From contig NC_080588.1 of assembly GCF_029962835.1 (NCBI RefSeq), positions 60,660,001 through 60,724,000 on the forward strand: a DNA stretch of 64,000 bases, read 5' to 3'. Shown piece after piece: positions 1 through 12,399 of the stretch; position 1 is the stretch's first letter, and every line of letters begins with the position of its first letter. The stretch is from Magnolia sinica (lineage: Eukaryota > Streptophyta > Magnoliopsida > Magnoliales > Magnoliaceae). The position numbers were made by a program, and so were the translations under genes. The notes beneath the pieces were generated by a model. It was not told the origin of the DNA. It searched no databases and was given only the letters and a program-made list of their open reading frames with translations.

Positions 1-660
1 AAGCGTGTCTCATTTATAGGAGAGGGAGGATCCCGCCGTACGGGGATTCTCTCCCCGATTTCTAGGAGATTTGATTTAGTCGTAATCTACTTATGGACGC
101 TTCCCGATCCCGAGATCCTCGGGATCAAGAATCATTTCCCATGATTTTCAGAACGGTATTTAAGCTTACAACGTCTCTTCCTCGCTCCGCTCGGCCTTGA
201 TCGACTCAAGTAACAGACGAGTCTCGGCTAGCTACAAGGATAAAGCTTTTTGCCTCCTATCGGACGGAACAGGATCGGCTTACAGTCGGCGTTTTTCCTT
301 GATCCGATAACTGACACTTAACCGGCCTTGTATGGGTCAGTTTTATGGTCGGTCGGGTTACTTTTAGATTCAGGAGATCAATCGACCCCTTTAGACATTG
401 CTGCCTTGTTAACCAAGCCAACTTTATGTGTCTTACTTTGCCTATGGCTTCTTACTCTTAAGGTCTTGGTCGGGATTCGTTTCCCAAGAATTCGAGCTAA
501 GTCTCTCCTCTAGGCTTTGTCTCGTGTGTTGCCTCGAACTCTCGGGTAGTGCCGATAGAGTTGGTCCATTCCATAACCGGGTCTCCGGACTTGGTGTTTT
601 TTCCCCAACAGATTCTAATTTTTTCATCACAAAAGAATACAAGAGAACTTATATCGAGTT
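1..660. other. Unassigned, possibly LTR-derived sequence
   Basis: This stretch is richer in GC than its surroundings and has no open frame with a recognisable domain. Its texture (CTCGGC/GATCGAC motifs, a stretch ending CCCCAACA near 610) resembles LTR sequence of plant gypsy elements. No second copy is present in the window to prove it, so this is only a guess. Confidence 0.25.
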
Positions 661-949
661 ATAATGAATGATCAATGCACGAAACTAAGACCTCAAATAT
701 GGCCCACGACAAAGAAGAAGACACATAAGTCACACCAACAAGATGAGACAGAGGACAGACACAAAATCCATAGACCATTTGGGGCTACTCATGAATACTT
801 GTATATCTACTCAAAAGAGAGATAGGTGTGTGGTTTGGGGGTTTAGGGGCATGTGTTTGAGTAAATATAGATGTGGGAGCTGCAATAGGAGTGGAGGGGA
901 TGCACGAGTGATGGGAGAGGATTTTGTGGCCATTAATGGTCGGATTGCG

Positions 950-1155
950 GTAAGGATAATGGCGCATTATAGTGTCATCAATAAAGGAGTCAATGAAGAT
1001 TAGTTCCAAGTATAACAAGTTTGGTCATATGAATTTGGGGTTGTAATAGGGGGTAAGGATAATGGTGTATTATAGTGTCATAAATAAAGGAGTCAATGAA
1101 GATTGGTTCCAAGTACAACAAGTTTGGTCATATGAATTTGGGGTTGTAATAGGGG
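950..1155 (+). repeat. Tandem duplication, two 103-bp copies
   Basis: Positions 950-1052 and 1053-1155 are near-identical direct copies, each starting GTAAGGATAATGG and ending in TTGTAATAGGGG. Only a handful of substitutions separate them. No coding function is apparent. Confidence 0.85.
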
Positions 1156-2345
1156 TTGTTGGTTTGACGAAAATAAGGCATTTGTAAAGGCAATTGGGAT
1201 TTATAATGGTGGTCGGGCTTGAGAATATAAGTTACGATGGCGGCTTGTGAGGAGAAGGATTACGAATGGGGGTGGTGTTAGTCAGGGGCAGGAACGAGAA
1301 TGGATTTAAGGTGGTGGTAATGGCATCGCTTTGGGGATGGTAAATTATAGAGTGATGCCGGTCAGGGTCAAGGACGGGGAAAGATATGGTTTCAATCAGA
1401 CGGTGGTAAATGTGAGTAATGCTGGTCAAGGACGATGATAGTAGGTTGATCGAACGAAAGTGGAAGATGGTGATGCCTATCAAGAATAGATTGTATATGC
1501 ACAAAATTGTGTATACATGAAATAGATATGTTTGAGATGTATTTTTTGGGAGGCCTTATTAAGGTCTTTGTATCTATAGAGAATAAAGTAGGACCAAGTT
1601 TAATGTGATTAAGAGGCCAAACTTGTTTAGTTCTTTATAGGTCTAAAATATTGTCATAGTCATTAGATAATTAGTTGGGATATCTTAATCCATGAGCTAT
1701 TATATATGACGTGATTATTATGCGTATGATGATTCTCTACCATTAGATATTGTCCATACACATGTCTAGGTGTGTGTACGTGTGCAAATTGGCTGAATCT
1801 ATGAAGTCAAGATGGATTTAATTGTCTGATATTAGCTTGCATTTCATATGCTTGTTAAGTGTATCCTTAAAAATGAGATGACCTAGGGTCCTACCGGGGA
1901 TTTGGTCTATTTCTTGATTTACCAGTATATGAGCCTTTAAAGTGAATCATGGTGAGTTGATTGATCGATCATATTTCATGGGGATTAAGATACTCAATAA
2001 ATGATCAATGGACTTCTAAGTTTAGCCTTATATTAGGAATTAGAATAATTGATCGATATGGCCAGTAAAAGTAGTTTTGTAAATCTTTTTTAAACAATTG
2101 ATTTTGAAATCATCATATGCATTGTTTTATATAATAATCAATTATTCAAATTTATTAAAGGATGATCAATCAGGATTATAAGATATAATGGGCACATGAT
2201 AATGGGTCTTAAGCTGATATGTAAAATGCTGTGTATTTTAGCATAAGACAGGGTGATCATGTATATTTACATGATTATAGACTCCCCACATAGGCTAGCA
2301 TCTTGAGAAAGTAAGGATGACCCTTAGAAGAAACCCGGAAACCCC

Positions 2346-2435
2346 AATCACTCCCTAAACCCTAACCCTAACCTACCCCAACCATTCATTAAACCTTAAC
2401 CCTAGCCTAAACCCCAACTTAAACCCTAACCACCA
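2346..2435 (+). repeat. Short interstitial telomere-like block
   Basis: CCCTAAACCCTAACCCTAACC and further degenerate CCTAA units occur in a row. This is the plant telomere repeat (CCCTAAA) in degenerate form. It may also act like the telo-box motifs of plant promoters, but no gene follows. Confidence 0.5.
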
Positions 2436-5021
2436 CCCAATCCAGTGCGTACCTGAAACTCAATCCAATTCCCAAAAACACACCCAACCATTCTGAGCCG
2501 AACATCTGAAAACAGGCTTTGCACCGACCTAAGATCCCAAAGCAAGCCTACCAGCCAGAGCCCAAAGGGAACCTAGCCCGGGTGGTAGTCTGACTACCAT
2601 CGATGGTAATTGGAGTGCAGCTCCTTATCTGAAGGGTGTCCCCTCTAAGCGTCCCCTCTGAGCACATAGTTGTCCTCCCTTCTAAAGTCAACTTTCATAT
2701 GGAATTATCCTTAAAGTTCACCCTATTTACCATTTTACCAAACCCTAAGAGCTTATAAGAGCATGCCATATAACATTTTCCTCTCCTCAACCAATCACAA
2801 GCTGTCATGTCAACTTTTACCCTCCACAAACCCAACAATTACCAAAATACCATCACAAAAGGCTATAAAGAGCTTCACCACTCCTCATTTCACATAGCAA
2901 TTCCATTTTTCAAATTTTCTAAAGGGAAGAGTAAGAGAGAGAAGAAGAGAGTGAGAGTGAAAGGAATCTCCAAGCTTTCAAGCCCTAATCTTTTAGGCAT
3001 TCCCTAGCCTCCTCCAAGCCATCCTCGACTCTTACAATCCTACCCGGGTTGGCATGGTGCACTCCATGTCCTAACTATCTCAAGAGTAAGCCAAAGATCA
3101 TATTATCTTTCACCAAAGCATTCATCATGTCATTTTTTCCCTTCTCAACCCCCTCGCTACTCTAAATCACTATTGAATGTATACTCTGTGACTTACCATC
3201 TATCGGATCCTATCACATCAGAAACTTATGGTGATCTAGTCCACTTTCTTTTTATAATTACATTAGCATCATTACATCCGCTTTTATAGACATTCTTCGG
3301 ACGTATGCTCTGTAGCTTGCTGAAATCTCAGACCTTACTACATCAGAAATCTGAGTGTGCCTAGTCCCACTTCGACTACATTATCTTGTCCCTTAAGATT
3401 ACTTTATTACATGGAGTAGAGATCGTACACTGTACAGGCAGAGAGTGTGCCTAACACCTTCCCTCTTTGTAAATGAGGTCCCTTACTCAGAATTTCAAAT
3501 CGCAAACCAGAAGTCAATTTAAAGCCAGAGAGTCTTCGGATTCTCTAATTTTACATATTCTGCAGGTTCTAACCGACTGCAGGATTTTGAGATTAAGTGG
3601 TCAGTGATGACTCCAAATCTACATCATCAATCCAAATCAGTCAAGTCATCACCCCCACAAAAAAATAAAAAAATATAACAAACTAAGCGTGGGCACTGAT
3701 TTCATAGCGTTCAAAATGACGTATATGCAAAAACGTTCAAACTTAGGTTTAACTTTGTCAAAGTTTTTATATGGTTACGCAAGTATATCGTGGATGTTAC
3801 TTATACTTTAACATACAATGATTGCATTAAAGAGATCTATCTATAAAAATAAAATATTGGTGATAAAAGCTTATAAATTTATAAATACGTGAAAGTAGCT
3901 TAAAATTTTTTATAAAGTTTCACGCCTCAAGAAAGCTTTCTTAGTGCATAGAGTAAAAAATTTAAGATGAGTGGTTTAAGAAAAGAATGAGAAAGTAAAA
4001 ACGAGCTCCAATCGTCTTTCGTTCTTCATAAAAAGTAAGTTCTAAGTTCATATTAATCATTAATGCTTAAAAGTATATTCAACTTGATTTATTTTACTTT
4101 CCTCATATGCAAACACTTTCATAACAAGTATATTTTTATGTCGAAGTTATCTAAACCAATGATGACTTAGATCTCAAACTTGTGTGTGTAGATGAGATGC
4201 CTTATACACATGTGTAGGGTTAATAAACATATGTAATGTATATCTATATTACTATATAAAAGACGAATATTTTTTAGATAATTTAATTTACCCTGACAAT
4301 TAATTTGTTTAGTGTAGACAACTTTTAATAGATATAGAAAAATATTTTAAGTAAGGTCTAGGATCTTTAGAAAATATATGTAGAAAACCACATAAGGATA
4401 TAGAAATGAGGGTCATGACATCCATGATGAAGAACAAAGAAAAAGATAGAAGAGGAGAGTGTATAAAGAGAAGAGAATGAGAGACTAAAAGATAAAAACT
4501 ACTTAAAAAAAATTTTTAAAAAAAAAGAAAAAGAAAAAAAGAGGAGATAGTGGTTTTACATATATCTTGTGTACGTATTAAGTAGCCCTTATAAAGAAGA
4601 TTACTTCTTATTTTCAAATCATATTAATACCACAAATCTAAGAAAAAAATTCCTAACTAACCACTTTCATAGTTTCAATTAACTAAAACTTGCTTAATAA
4701 TGAGTATCTTAATTAAAGTAGAACCTAGCAATGATCATTAATACTCTCCATTATTATTAACTCCCACTTACCTCTATCATTCCTAAACTTCTTTTGAACA
4801 GATTAAACTTCTTAATTAAAGTAGTTGACTATCTCTCCAAAGTAACTTAATTATTGTATTACCCATATATTTTCATATGCAGTTATTGTCGTAGCTCGAT
4901 AGTTAGCCTTTGTAGCATATAATGCAATAGTGAGTTTATTCTTACTTCCTTATAACATGCTTTCCAAAGTAGGACTAAAACATTAACCCGACATTGAATG
5001 ACGTGTAGATGAGTTCCTGTT

Positions 5022-5216
5022 TCAATCTCCATCATAATAACCTACAAGATTTGTTAATACAACAGAATTGTAAAACGCACATTCACTAATAGTCGCTTTC
5101 ATATATTTCAAGATTTTATTCATTGTGTTTATATATGACTTTCTCGACTCTTGCATAAAATGATTAACTTCAACAAGATACACTAAATCTAAACAAATGA
5201 TAGTTAAATATGTCAA
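5022..5216 (-). pseudogene. copia-1 RT C-terminus / connection to RNase H
   Basis: The peptide YLTIICLDLVYLVEVNHFMQ...MNKILKYMKATI matches the copia block YLT-RPD--Y-V---S-FM...A--RILRYLKGT. Weak RNase H sequence (LYATKANYRA, compare SSTEAEYRA) follows at 4880-4950. Stops and frame changes on both sides show decay. Confidence 0.75.
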
Positions 5217-5465
5217 GCTATCAACTATATTTCGATAAGCATGGGCATTTGTAAGAATCTTTCATTTATCTTTTAACAGAGCGTGTGGTTCACTTTATGT
5301 AGTATCCCAATCAGTTTTAACTTTAACAAATAAAACTTTGTACACAAATTCAAACTAAATTTCTTTTAAAGTATATTAAAAAATTATCTTTTATCACTTC
5401 AATACCCAAAAAGTACTTAAAGTTTTTCAAATCATTCATCTTAAGCCTTATAGTGATAACAAAAA

Positions 5466-5726
5466 TTAATTTTGCACCTCTTTTAAAACATTATATGCGA
5501 TTATCAAATCATCTATGTAAATAAAACATGTAATATTTTTTATTAAATATTTTATAAAAGTGTATGCATTAGCGAAAAAAATAAAATTAATTGAATTAAA
5601 GATTTTTATAACATTTTCAGACCAAACTATGAGTGCTCGTGTTAGACCATAGAGGTCTTTCTTAAGCTTGTTCATGTGCATTTGTTTTTTAAGATCTTTA
5701 AATCTTATAAGTTGCTCTTTATACAT
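5466..5726 (-). pseudogene. copia-1 reverse transcriptase core fragment
   Basis: An 86-codon open stretch in which EQLIRFKDLKKQMHMNKLKKDLYGL corresponds by position to the usual EQPPGF..LKKALYGLKQ block, and FIYIDDLII to the YVDDLLI catalytic block of copia RT. Both catalytic aspartates of the DD pair are kept. Upstream sequence to about 6080 continues the RT N-terminus (ALKKND, HCTWIYKIK) with stops. It is a non-functional fragment. Confidence 0.8.
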
Positions 5727-6147
5727 TTTTTAAATATTGTTATTTAAAAATACTTTGTTTATGTTCATTTATTAAAGCATCCAACCATTTGTAGTTGGAA
5801 AAGTTGTAATAACACATGCTCTTGAGATTTTAGTCATGAGACTATATGTTTCATTATAATATTCATCATAATTCTCGGAGAAACTTTTAGATACTAAACA
5901 TGTTTTTTAATATTTGACTTTTCCTTTGATTTTTCACTTTATTTCATATATCCACGTACAATGAATAGATTTGTTTTCTTTTATAATCTCAACTAGGTAC
6001 CGTGTCATTCTTTTTCAATGCACTCATCTCTTCCTCTATAGCCTGTTGCCACTTAGGGTTATCAACTGCTTCTTCGAAAGTATTTGACATTTAAGAATTT
6101 ATAACCTACATCATACTAGCATAATGCATATTTTTAACATAATAATT

Positions 6148-7001
6148 TGTAAACCACCCTCAGGATGGGTTAAGCTGAATGTTGATGGTTTAGCTAGGGG
6201 CAACCTGGGTGAGGGGGGTGGAGGTAGAATATGCAGAAATCACCATGACAACTTCATCTTTGCTTCCAAAATAGATATGGATCAGTTTTCAACACAATTA
6301 CAAAGGCCCATGCACTGGTTAACAGTTTGATTCTATGCAAAGATAAAGGCCTAACTCAGATCATAGCAGAGACTGATTCCTGAGTGATTTTTGATGTCGT
6401 GATTAATCCCAACAAATCCTTCAGCTGGAATATATGCAACTATTTGGGAACTATACAACAGCTAACCTATACCCTCAACATCCGTTTCACTCACACGTTT
6501 AGGGAGGAAAACTCGGTTGCCGACAGTCTTCCCAAATTGGCTAGCATGGGTGCCCCAAACTCGCTTTTCCTCGAGCCAAGTGACCTTTCGAGGCCCATAA
6601 GAAGTTTTATGTTTCTTAACAGATCTAGCCTTAGCCAGATTAGGCGATCCGGACCCAAAACAGGGGTCAGCTGACTCTGTTTCTACGCAGAGCCTTCCTT
6701 CGCCTCATTCAGGGGGCAGCCTCTGCCAGTTTCGTGCCCCATGAGCAGCATTGTAGTCCATCTGGGAGGCTTTCTTTAGCTTTGGTTGGTAGCTATTATT
6801 AGTTAGTGTCAATCTAGTAGTCGATTCCAGTTTCTGCTTTCTTTTCTTCTTTCAGTTTTTTCTTTTCTCATTTCCAAATGATAGGTGTGGCCTATTTCCC
6901 TGTGGGACTCGTTTGAATCTCCAAGATATACATTTTAATTTTTTCAGTACATAGCAGGTGAATCATTTCTTTATATACAAAATCTTCATACAAAAAAAAA
7001 G
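6148..7001 (+). mobile_element. 5'-truncated LINE (non-LTR) 3' end with RNase H domain
   Basis: The translation KPPSGWVKLNVDGLARGNLGEGGGGRICRNH, then a frameshift, AETDS and HTFREENSVADSLPKLAS is the plant LINE-type RNase H domain. Its conserved D (NVDG), E/D (AETDS) and closing HTFREENSVAD block are recognisable. A frameshift lies near 6300 and a stop near 6380. An untranslated tail runs from the stop at about 6672 to an A-run at 6992-7000. 5' truncation plus an A tail is the usual LINE insertion product. It sits inside copia-1. Possible TAATAAT-like flanks are too weak to call a target duplication. Confidence 0.8.
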
Positions 7002-9681
7002 TAATAATAATCTATAAATCTTTCATAGTGGGTCTTTTCATAACTATAATATCTTCATTTTAGAATATCACTCGATAAGGCAACAACCTCATTTTCCTTT
7101 AATTCTATCAGTTAAGATCTTCTAACTAGCTTAATGATTGTATAGTAGATAATCATATGTTTAAATTTTCATCCAATAAAGGCTTTAAAGATTCAACCTT
7201 ATGCTTTAAAGCTTAATACCATTGTGAATTCTCATCCAAATTTAAATCATAACTTTCGTGGATATAACAATTTATCCGATTATAACATCGATATGTTTTT
7301 ATTTGATGTGAATATTAAAAGAACACATTCTATAACTTTCTCATAATGCTTATCATAATTTTCATCACTGCCTGGATATAAATATTGATAAATATATTAA
7401 ATCTAATTTTTTTCTTTTATAGAATTTGATATGGGGCTTTCTTATCTATTTGCAATGGCATACGATTAATCATTTATACAATGGTTCACATTACATCAGT
7501 TTAATACATTTTAAGTAAAAAAAATATTCATCATAACCCAAGTAACCTCGACTATGTAACCATTTTTTCTCTCAACAATCTTATTTCTTTGAAATTTTAT
7601 AAGGCAAGTGGTTGCCTTTTGATTCTATATGCTTTTTAAAAAACATTGAAATCATTAGATACATTATCCACTGTGATCATTTTATAGAATTTTTATTTTT
7701 TATTGAACAGACTTTTTATAAGTGCTTTATATTTTTTAAAGCATTTAAATACTTTAAATCTTTGATATAGAAAATAGATCAAAGTATAAATGAAAAAAAT
7801 CACTAATGAAAGATAAATAGTACCTTAAGTGTGTATGTGACTATATCAGACTTGATCCGCAAACATTACTATGGATTATTTTAAATGGATAATGAGTTGC
7901 GATAACAGATTAGGTGAAAGAATAACAACCACCTTTGCAAATTCATATGCCTTACACATGTGATTTTCATAATACTTTATAATCGGCATTTCAATAACTA
8001 GTCTCTTTCCCGACATGTCTGTGATTTTCTAAAAGTTGTTATAACTCAATCTCATATGCCATAAATTGAGTATTTTGAATGAATAATTCTTAAAAGATAA
8101 TTTTATCGTAAGTGCAAATAATGACCAACTTTTCTTCCTCGAGCAATCATCCCACTATCATCCTTCAATAAAATTTTACATCCATTATCATCAAATATAA
8201 CCTTGTAGCCTTGATGTATAAATTGTTCTACATATATAAAATTCTTTCATAACTTTAGTATATGAAAACATTAGAAAGATGCTTTATATTCCATTTAAAT
8301 ATTCTAAGATAACGATACTCTTGGTTTTGACTTCAGGGGGGGTGTTATCACACTCAATGCATATAATGTTAGTTATTTATTAGTGAAAAGATATTCTCTT
8401 AGTACATGTGATTCGAGCACGTCGAATCTATATATCACTCATCTACACCTGATTTTAATGTTTTCACCATATAAATGACTTCTTCTCTTTTATATTTCCT
8501 TACTTATCTTCAACGATGTAGTTACCTTCATCAGATTCATGTTAGTGCCTGTATTCTTTACAATTATAGAACTTAACTCAATTTTGAGATATACATATTT
8601 AAGAATTGCCTTTTTTTATTATTATTGTTAGTGGATAGTTGAGATTATTAACGATTTTAGAATTATTGGTGATTTTAATAAATTAAAAAAATCTAAGAAT
8701 TCATTTTTGAGTTATATATGACATCTTCCTTCCATGGGGTTGACTATGTATTTATAAAAATAAAATATTATGATTTATCTATATCTTTTTAAAATTACTT
8801 TCAACATCTAATCTTTATTATTTTTAGAAGAGTATCTTCTTATGATAATATACTCACTATCTCCTCTATAAATAGGCTTATTTTGTTAAATTAACATATT
8901 CACTGAACCAAACTCGATTTGTAGATTTTTCGAGATGATCGCCACTCAAGTATTGTTTTTCATCTTGATGTCAATTTCTTCCATCTAATTATATAAATCC
9001 TTTACTTTTCGAGAAAACTTCACCACGAAGTTGTTGTCTTACTTGATCACCCTCAAGTATGCTTTCAAAAATATCTTCCAATATCACTCACTTTCTTATG
9101 CACGATGACTAGACAATATTGATCAAGTGTCTTTAATTTAGTGTAAAGAAGGTAATTTTTTGCTTGATTAGAGCCTGTCTTGATTTAACCAAAAATTTCA
9201 TTTTCGACCATTTTCTCGCTGTGATGTTTTGTACAATTTCTGTTTGATACTCGGTCTGATTGAGGAATATCAATTATGTTCTATCCAACCGAAAGTTATA
9301 TCCAGTTCGACTGATTAGAATGCTTAAGTGCGAGTTTTATTTCCTTAGCTTGTACGGTAGTATATAAGTATGTTTATAATTAGGAGTAGTGTAATGTAGA
9401 AACGAGATTCAAAAGTTTTGAACGATAGTTAAGGTTTTCTACTATGTGTTATTACATCTCTTATAAGTTTTATAGTGAATTGATCGTCACTTTATGTTAT
9501 GGTTTTTTTCTCACAAATGTTTTTCACATAAAATTTGTATTCTCTGTATTTGTTCATTCTTTTTCATTCTCTATTTTATGTTTGATTCATTCTAAGGTTA
9601 CTTCTGCATCCATTAAGGATATCAGTACATAATACATAGTATCATAGTGTAAGTTGCATTATCATATTGAATATGAAAATA

Positions 9682-10430
9682 TGACATCGAGTGGATTGAA
9701 TGTGAAGTTTGAAATGGAGAAGTTTATAAGAAAAAAAAATAACTTCGAACTATGGAGGTTAAAGATGAAAGCCCTAGTAGTTCAGCAAGAGCTGCACCAT
9801 GCACTCATTGGGAAAGTAAAACATTTGTAATCTATGAAGGAAGATGATTGAGATGAACTTAATCAGATGGCGATTAGAAAAATTCAATTGTACTTAGCCA
9901 ATAAAGTCTTTTATAATGTCATTTGATGAGATGATTATCGCGAGTTTATGGGCGAAGTTAGAGAGCATCTACATGATGAAGCTACTCTCTAATCGTATAT
10001 ATTTGAAGAAAAATTGTATACTCTGAAGATGGCTAAATGGTCAGATCTCTTTGAGCACATTAATGTCTTCAATAAATTAGTTTGTAAGTTGACAATTATG
10101 TGGGTGAAGATGAATAAAGAAGACAAAACATTAATTTTATTAACATCTCTCCCAGAATTATGCGAGTATCTAGTTGATACTCTATGTTATGGTAAGGAGA
10201 CATTGGATGGCGATATCGTTATTTCATCCCTTTAATCGAAGTAGAAGAGAAGGAAAAGCGGAGGCAAATATATTTCTATAAATATATTATATGCTCAGGA
10301 AGACTGTTTAAGCAAAAGAATGGGAAGTCACGATCTAAATACAAGTCAAAAGGTAAAGGCAAGTTGATGTAATGAAATTGTGAAAAAATGAGGCATATGA
10401 AGAGTGACTGTCAATATCCCAAAACCTAAA
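9682..10430 (+). pseudogene. copia-2 gag pseudogene
   Basis: The frame beginning MTSSGLNVKFEMEKF with NNFELWRLKMKALVVQQ matches the copia gag opening (F-G-NF-LW---M-A-L). It continues through KLYTLKMAKW...EHINVFNKLVCKL and DKTLILLTSLPELCEYLVDTL, which corresponds to the UBN2/gag core. Stops near 9830, 9900 and 10235 interrupt it. A basic region follows where the zinc knuckle should be, but no intact CCHC is visible. Confidence 0.8.
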
Positions 10431-10633
10431 AGGAAGAGAAATCAGATGATTTTTCAAAGGAAGCCAATTCAGATGAATTGGGTGAAGGAACAAGTGATTG
10501 TGACGTATTGTGAGTATCCGAGGTCTATCACTCATATCTTGAGTGAATTTTGGATACGAGGGCATCATACCATATATGTCATCATCGAAATTAGTTCACC
10601 ACATATAGCGAGTATGATGGTGGTCTAGTTCTT

Positions 10634-10909
10634 ATGGGCAATGATCATACTTGTAAAATTATAGGAATTGTTTCGTTCCGTATTAGGATGTTTAACGGGA
10701 TGCAGTGTACTCTGATTGATGTAAGGCACGTTCTAAATTTAAAGAAAAATATGATCTTTCTGGGAGCTTTAGATGCACTCGGGTATAAGTTTGTCAGTTA
10801 TGAAGGTATCATAAAGGTTTTAAAAGGGGCACTCACTACTATGAAGGCACGTTCTAAATTTGAAGAAAAATATGATCTTTCTGGAAGCTTTAGATGCACT
10901 CGGGTGTAA
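10634..10909 (+). pseudogene. copia-2 protease C-terminal region with internal duplication
   Basis: GNDHTCKIIGIVSFRIRMFNG...DVRHVLNLKKNMIFLGALDALGYK corresponds to the copia protease and linker block (usually G-V-I-M-DG----L-DVRHVP-L--NLISLG-LD--GY). A 121-bp direct duplication (units starting at 10723 and 10844) repeats the RHVLNLKKN-FLGALDALG part. The catalytic DTGA/DSGA motif is not recognisable upstream. Confidence 0.7.
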
Positions 10910-11112
10910 ATTTATCGGTTATGAAGGTGTCTTAAAGGCACGGAGAAGTGGATATCTTTATAAATTTATTGAGAATATTATATTGGGTGGAGTTGCAGCA
11001 TCTATAACGGAATCCACGTGGCACATTTATGGCATGCACACCTAGGCCGCATAAGTGGGCGCGGTATAAAAGTAATTTTTTATTGTTGTTTAATTCCTTG
11101 TTTTAAAAGTTT

Positions 11113-11117
<5 letters not shown>

Positions 11118-11193
<76 letters not shown>
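11118..11193. repeat. (TA)n(GA)n compound microsatellite
   Basis: A run of TA dinucleotides passes directly into a run of GA dinucleotides and then into the terminus of the inverted-repeat element at 11194. A second TA run sits just beyond the other terminus (about 11733-11750). Confidence 0.95.
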
Positions 11194-11196
<3 letters not shown>

Positions 11197-11728
11197 TCTA
11201 TGCGGTCGAGCTCATGGGAACTTCCCATGAGGTCGAGCTGTGTGGGCCCCACCATGATGTATGTCAAACAACTACCCCATCAGTCCGATGCACCATTCCA
11301 TGGTGGGCCTAGGGCTTCAAAATCAAGTCAATCCGTGACTTGTGTGGGCCACACGACATACAAAAGTTGAGAGGGGTTTCCCTCCATTAAAACATTCATA
11401 ATCATTTTTTGGGCCCACTGAGATGTGGTTCACAAATCCAGCTCATCCATTATGTGTGTCCCACTTGGATGAGGGGTCAAACCAAGTTTCAGATGCATCC
11501 AAATTTCATGTGGGCCCCACCAAGTGCCTTTATATGTTTTAGGCATGTCTTCACATGATTTTGATGGTATGGCCCATCTGAGTTCCATATACTGCTGATT
11601 TTTGGGATATCCCATAATTTAAAGGATACCCTTCAAATGCACGGTGTTGATGTTTGACATACATCATGGTGGGGCCCACACAGTTTGACCTCATGGGAGG
11701 TTCCCATGACCTCGACCGCATAGAATAT
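11194..11728. mobile_element. Inverted-repeat MITE inserted in copia-2
   Basis: The left end (TTCTATGCGGTCGAG, then CATGGGAACTTCCCATGAGG) and the right end are reverse complements over roughly 75 bp, ending CTCGACCGCATAGAA at 11725. It contains no coding sequence. Copia integrase sequence resumes after it, so it is an insertion. It is related to the copy at 31505-31985. TA microsatellites at both edges hide any target duplication. Confidence 0.75.
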
Positions 11729-12399
11729 TTTCCATATATATATATATATAAACATTGTTTATATGAGAAACAATCAAGGTTAAGCTATGATTTCTTTACA
11801 AAATTTTAATTTACTTTATAAAACATAAATATGATGTTTTTGCCATTTTTAAGATGTAGGTGGCAATAGTTGAAAAATGGACAAGGTAGAAGGTGAAAAT
11901 TTTAAGGACAAACAAGAATTTGTTTCTAAAGAATTTAATCAATATTATAAGAATGAAGAAATAGTGAGGCACAACACAGTGAGGCATACACTAGAGCAGA
12001 ATAGTACATGTGATTGAACATATGAATTAAATTATTTTAGAGAGTCTGTAGTATCTTGAGTAATGTTGGGTTAGGTAAGCAGCTATGGTTTGAAGTTGTC
12101 TTTACGGCTGCTATTTAGTGAATTGATCTCCCTCTACAGTCATTGATTGAAAATTTTCAGAAGAAGTATGGAGTGGTCAAGTAGTTGATTATTCGGGGTT
12201 GTAGATATTTGGTTATGATGCTTAATCTCATGTATCGTCAGTTGAAAGAGATAAGCTAGACCAAAGAGCTGCTAAAAAGTATACTTTTGTTAGCTATAGT
12301 GATGGGTGAAAGGATACAAATTGTATGATTGAGTTTCATGAAAAATCATTTTTAATAGGGACGCCAAGTTCTATGAAAATTCATTGTTTCAGAAGAACT

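Larger units (their letters stand above)
661..4860. other. Gene-free stretch
   Basis: I see no coding region here. From about 3650 onward it is strongly AT-rich. A stretch near 3480-3640 (GATGACTCCAAATC and neighbouring sequence) faintly recalls the primer-binding neighbourhood of Tat/Ogre-type gypsy elements, without any coding support. The tandem duplication and the telomere-like block inside it are listed separately. Confidence 0.4.
4860..9180 (-). mobile_element. Degenerate Ty1/copia retrotransposon (copia-1), minus strand
   Basis: Read on the minus strand, the order is that of copia elements. Gag-like sequence lies near 8900-9180. Integrase lies near 7400-8250, with an ERKNGYIVEV stretch and an NRMPLQIDKKAPYQIL stretch. 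Reverse transcriptase lies at about 5466-6080, with LKKDLYGL and a YIDDLII catalytic motif. The RT C-terminus and RNase H follow at about 4880-5216 (YLTIICLDLVY, LYATKANYRA). Many stops and frameshifts show it is long dead. A LINE tail at about 6148-7001 splits integrase from RT. LTRs were not identified. Its gag end abuts the LTR of a copia element in the opposite orientation. Confidence 0.8.

Noticed and set aside
11018..11312. Frames reading through the TA/GA microsatellite (poly IY / ER)
   Set aside because: These are artefacts of translating dinucleotide repeats.
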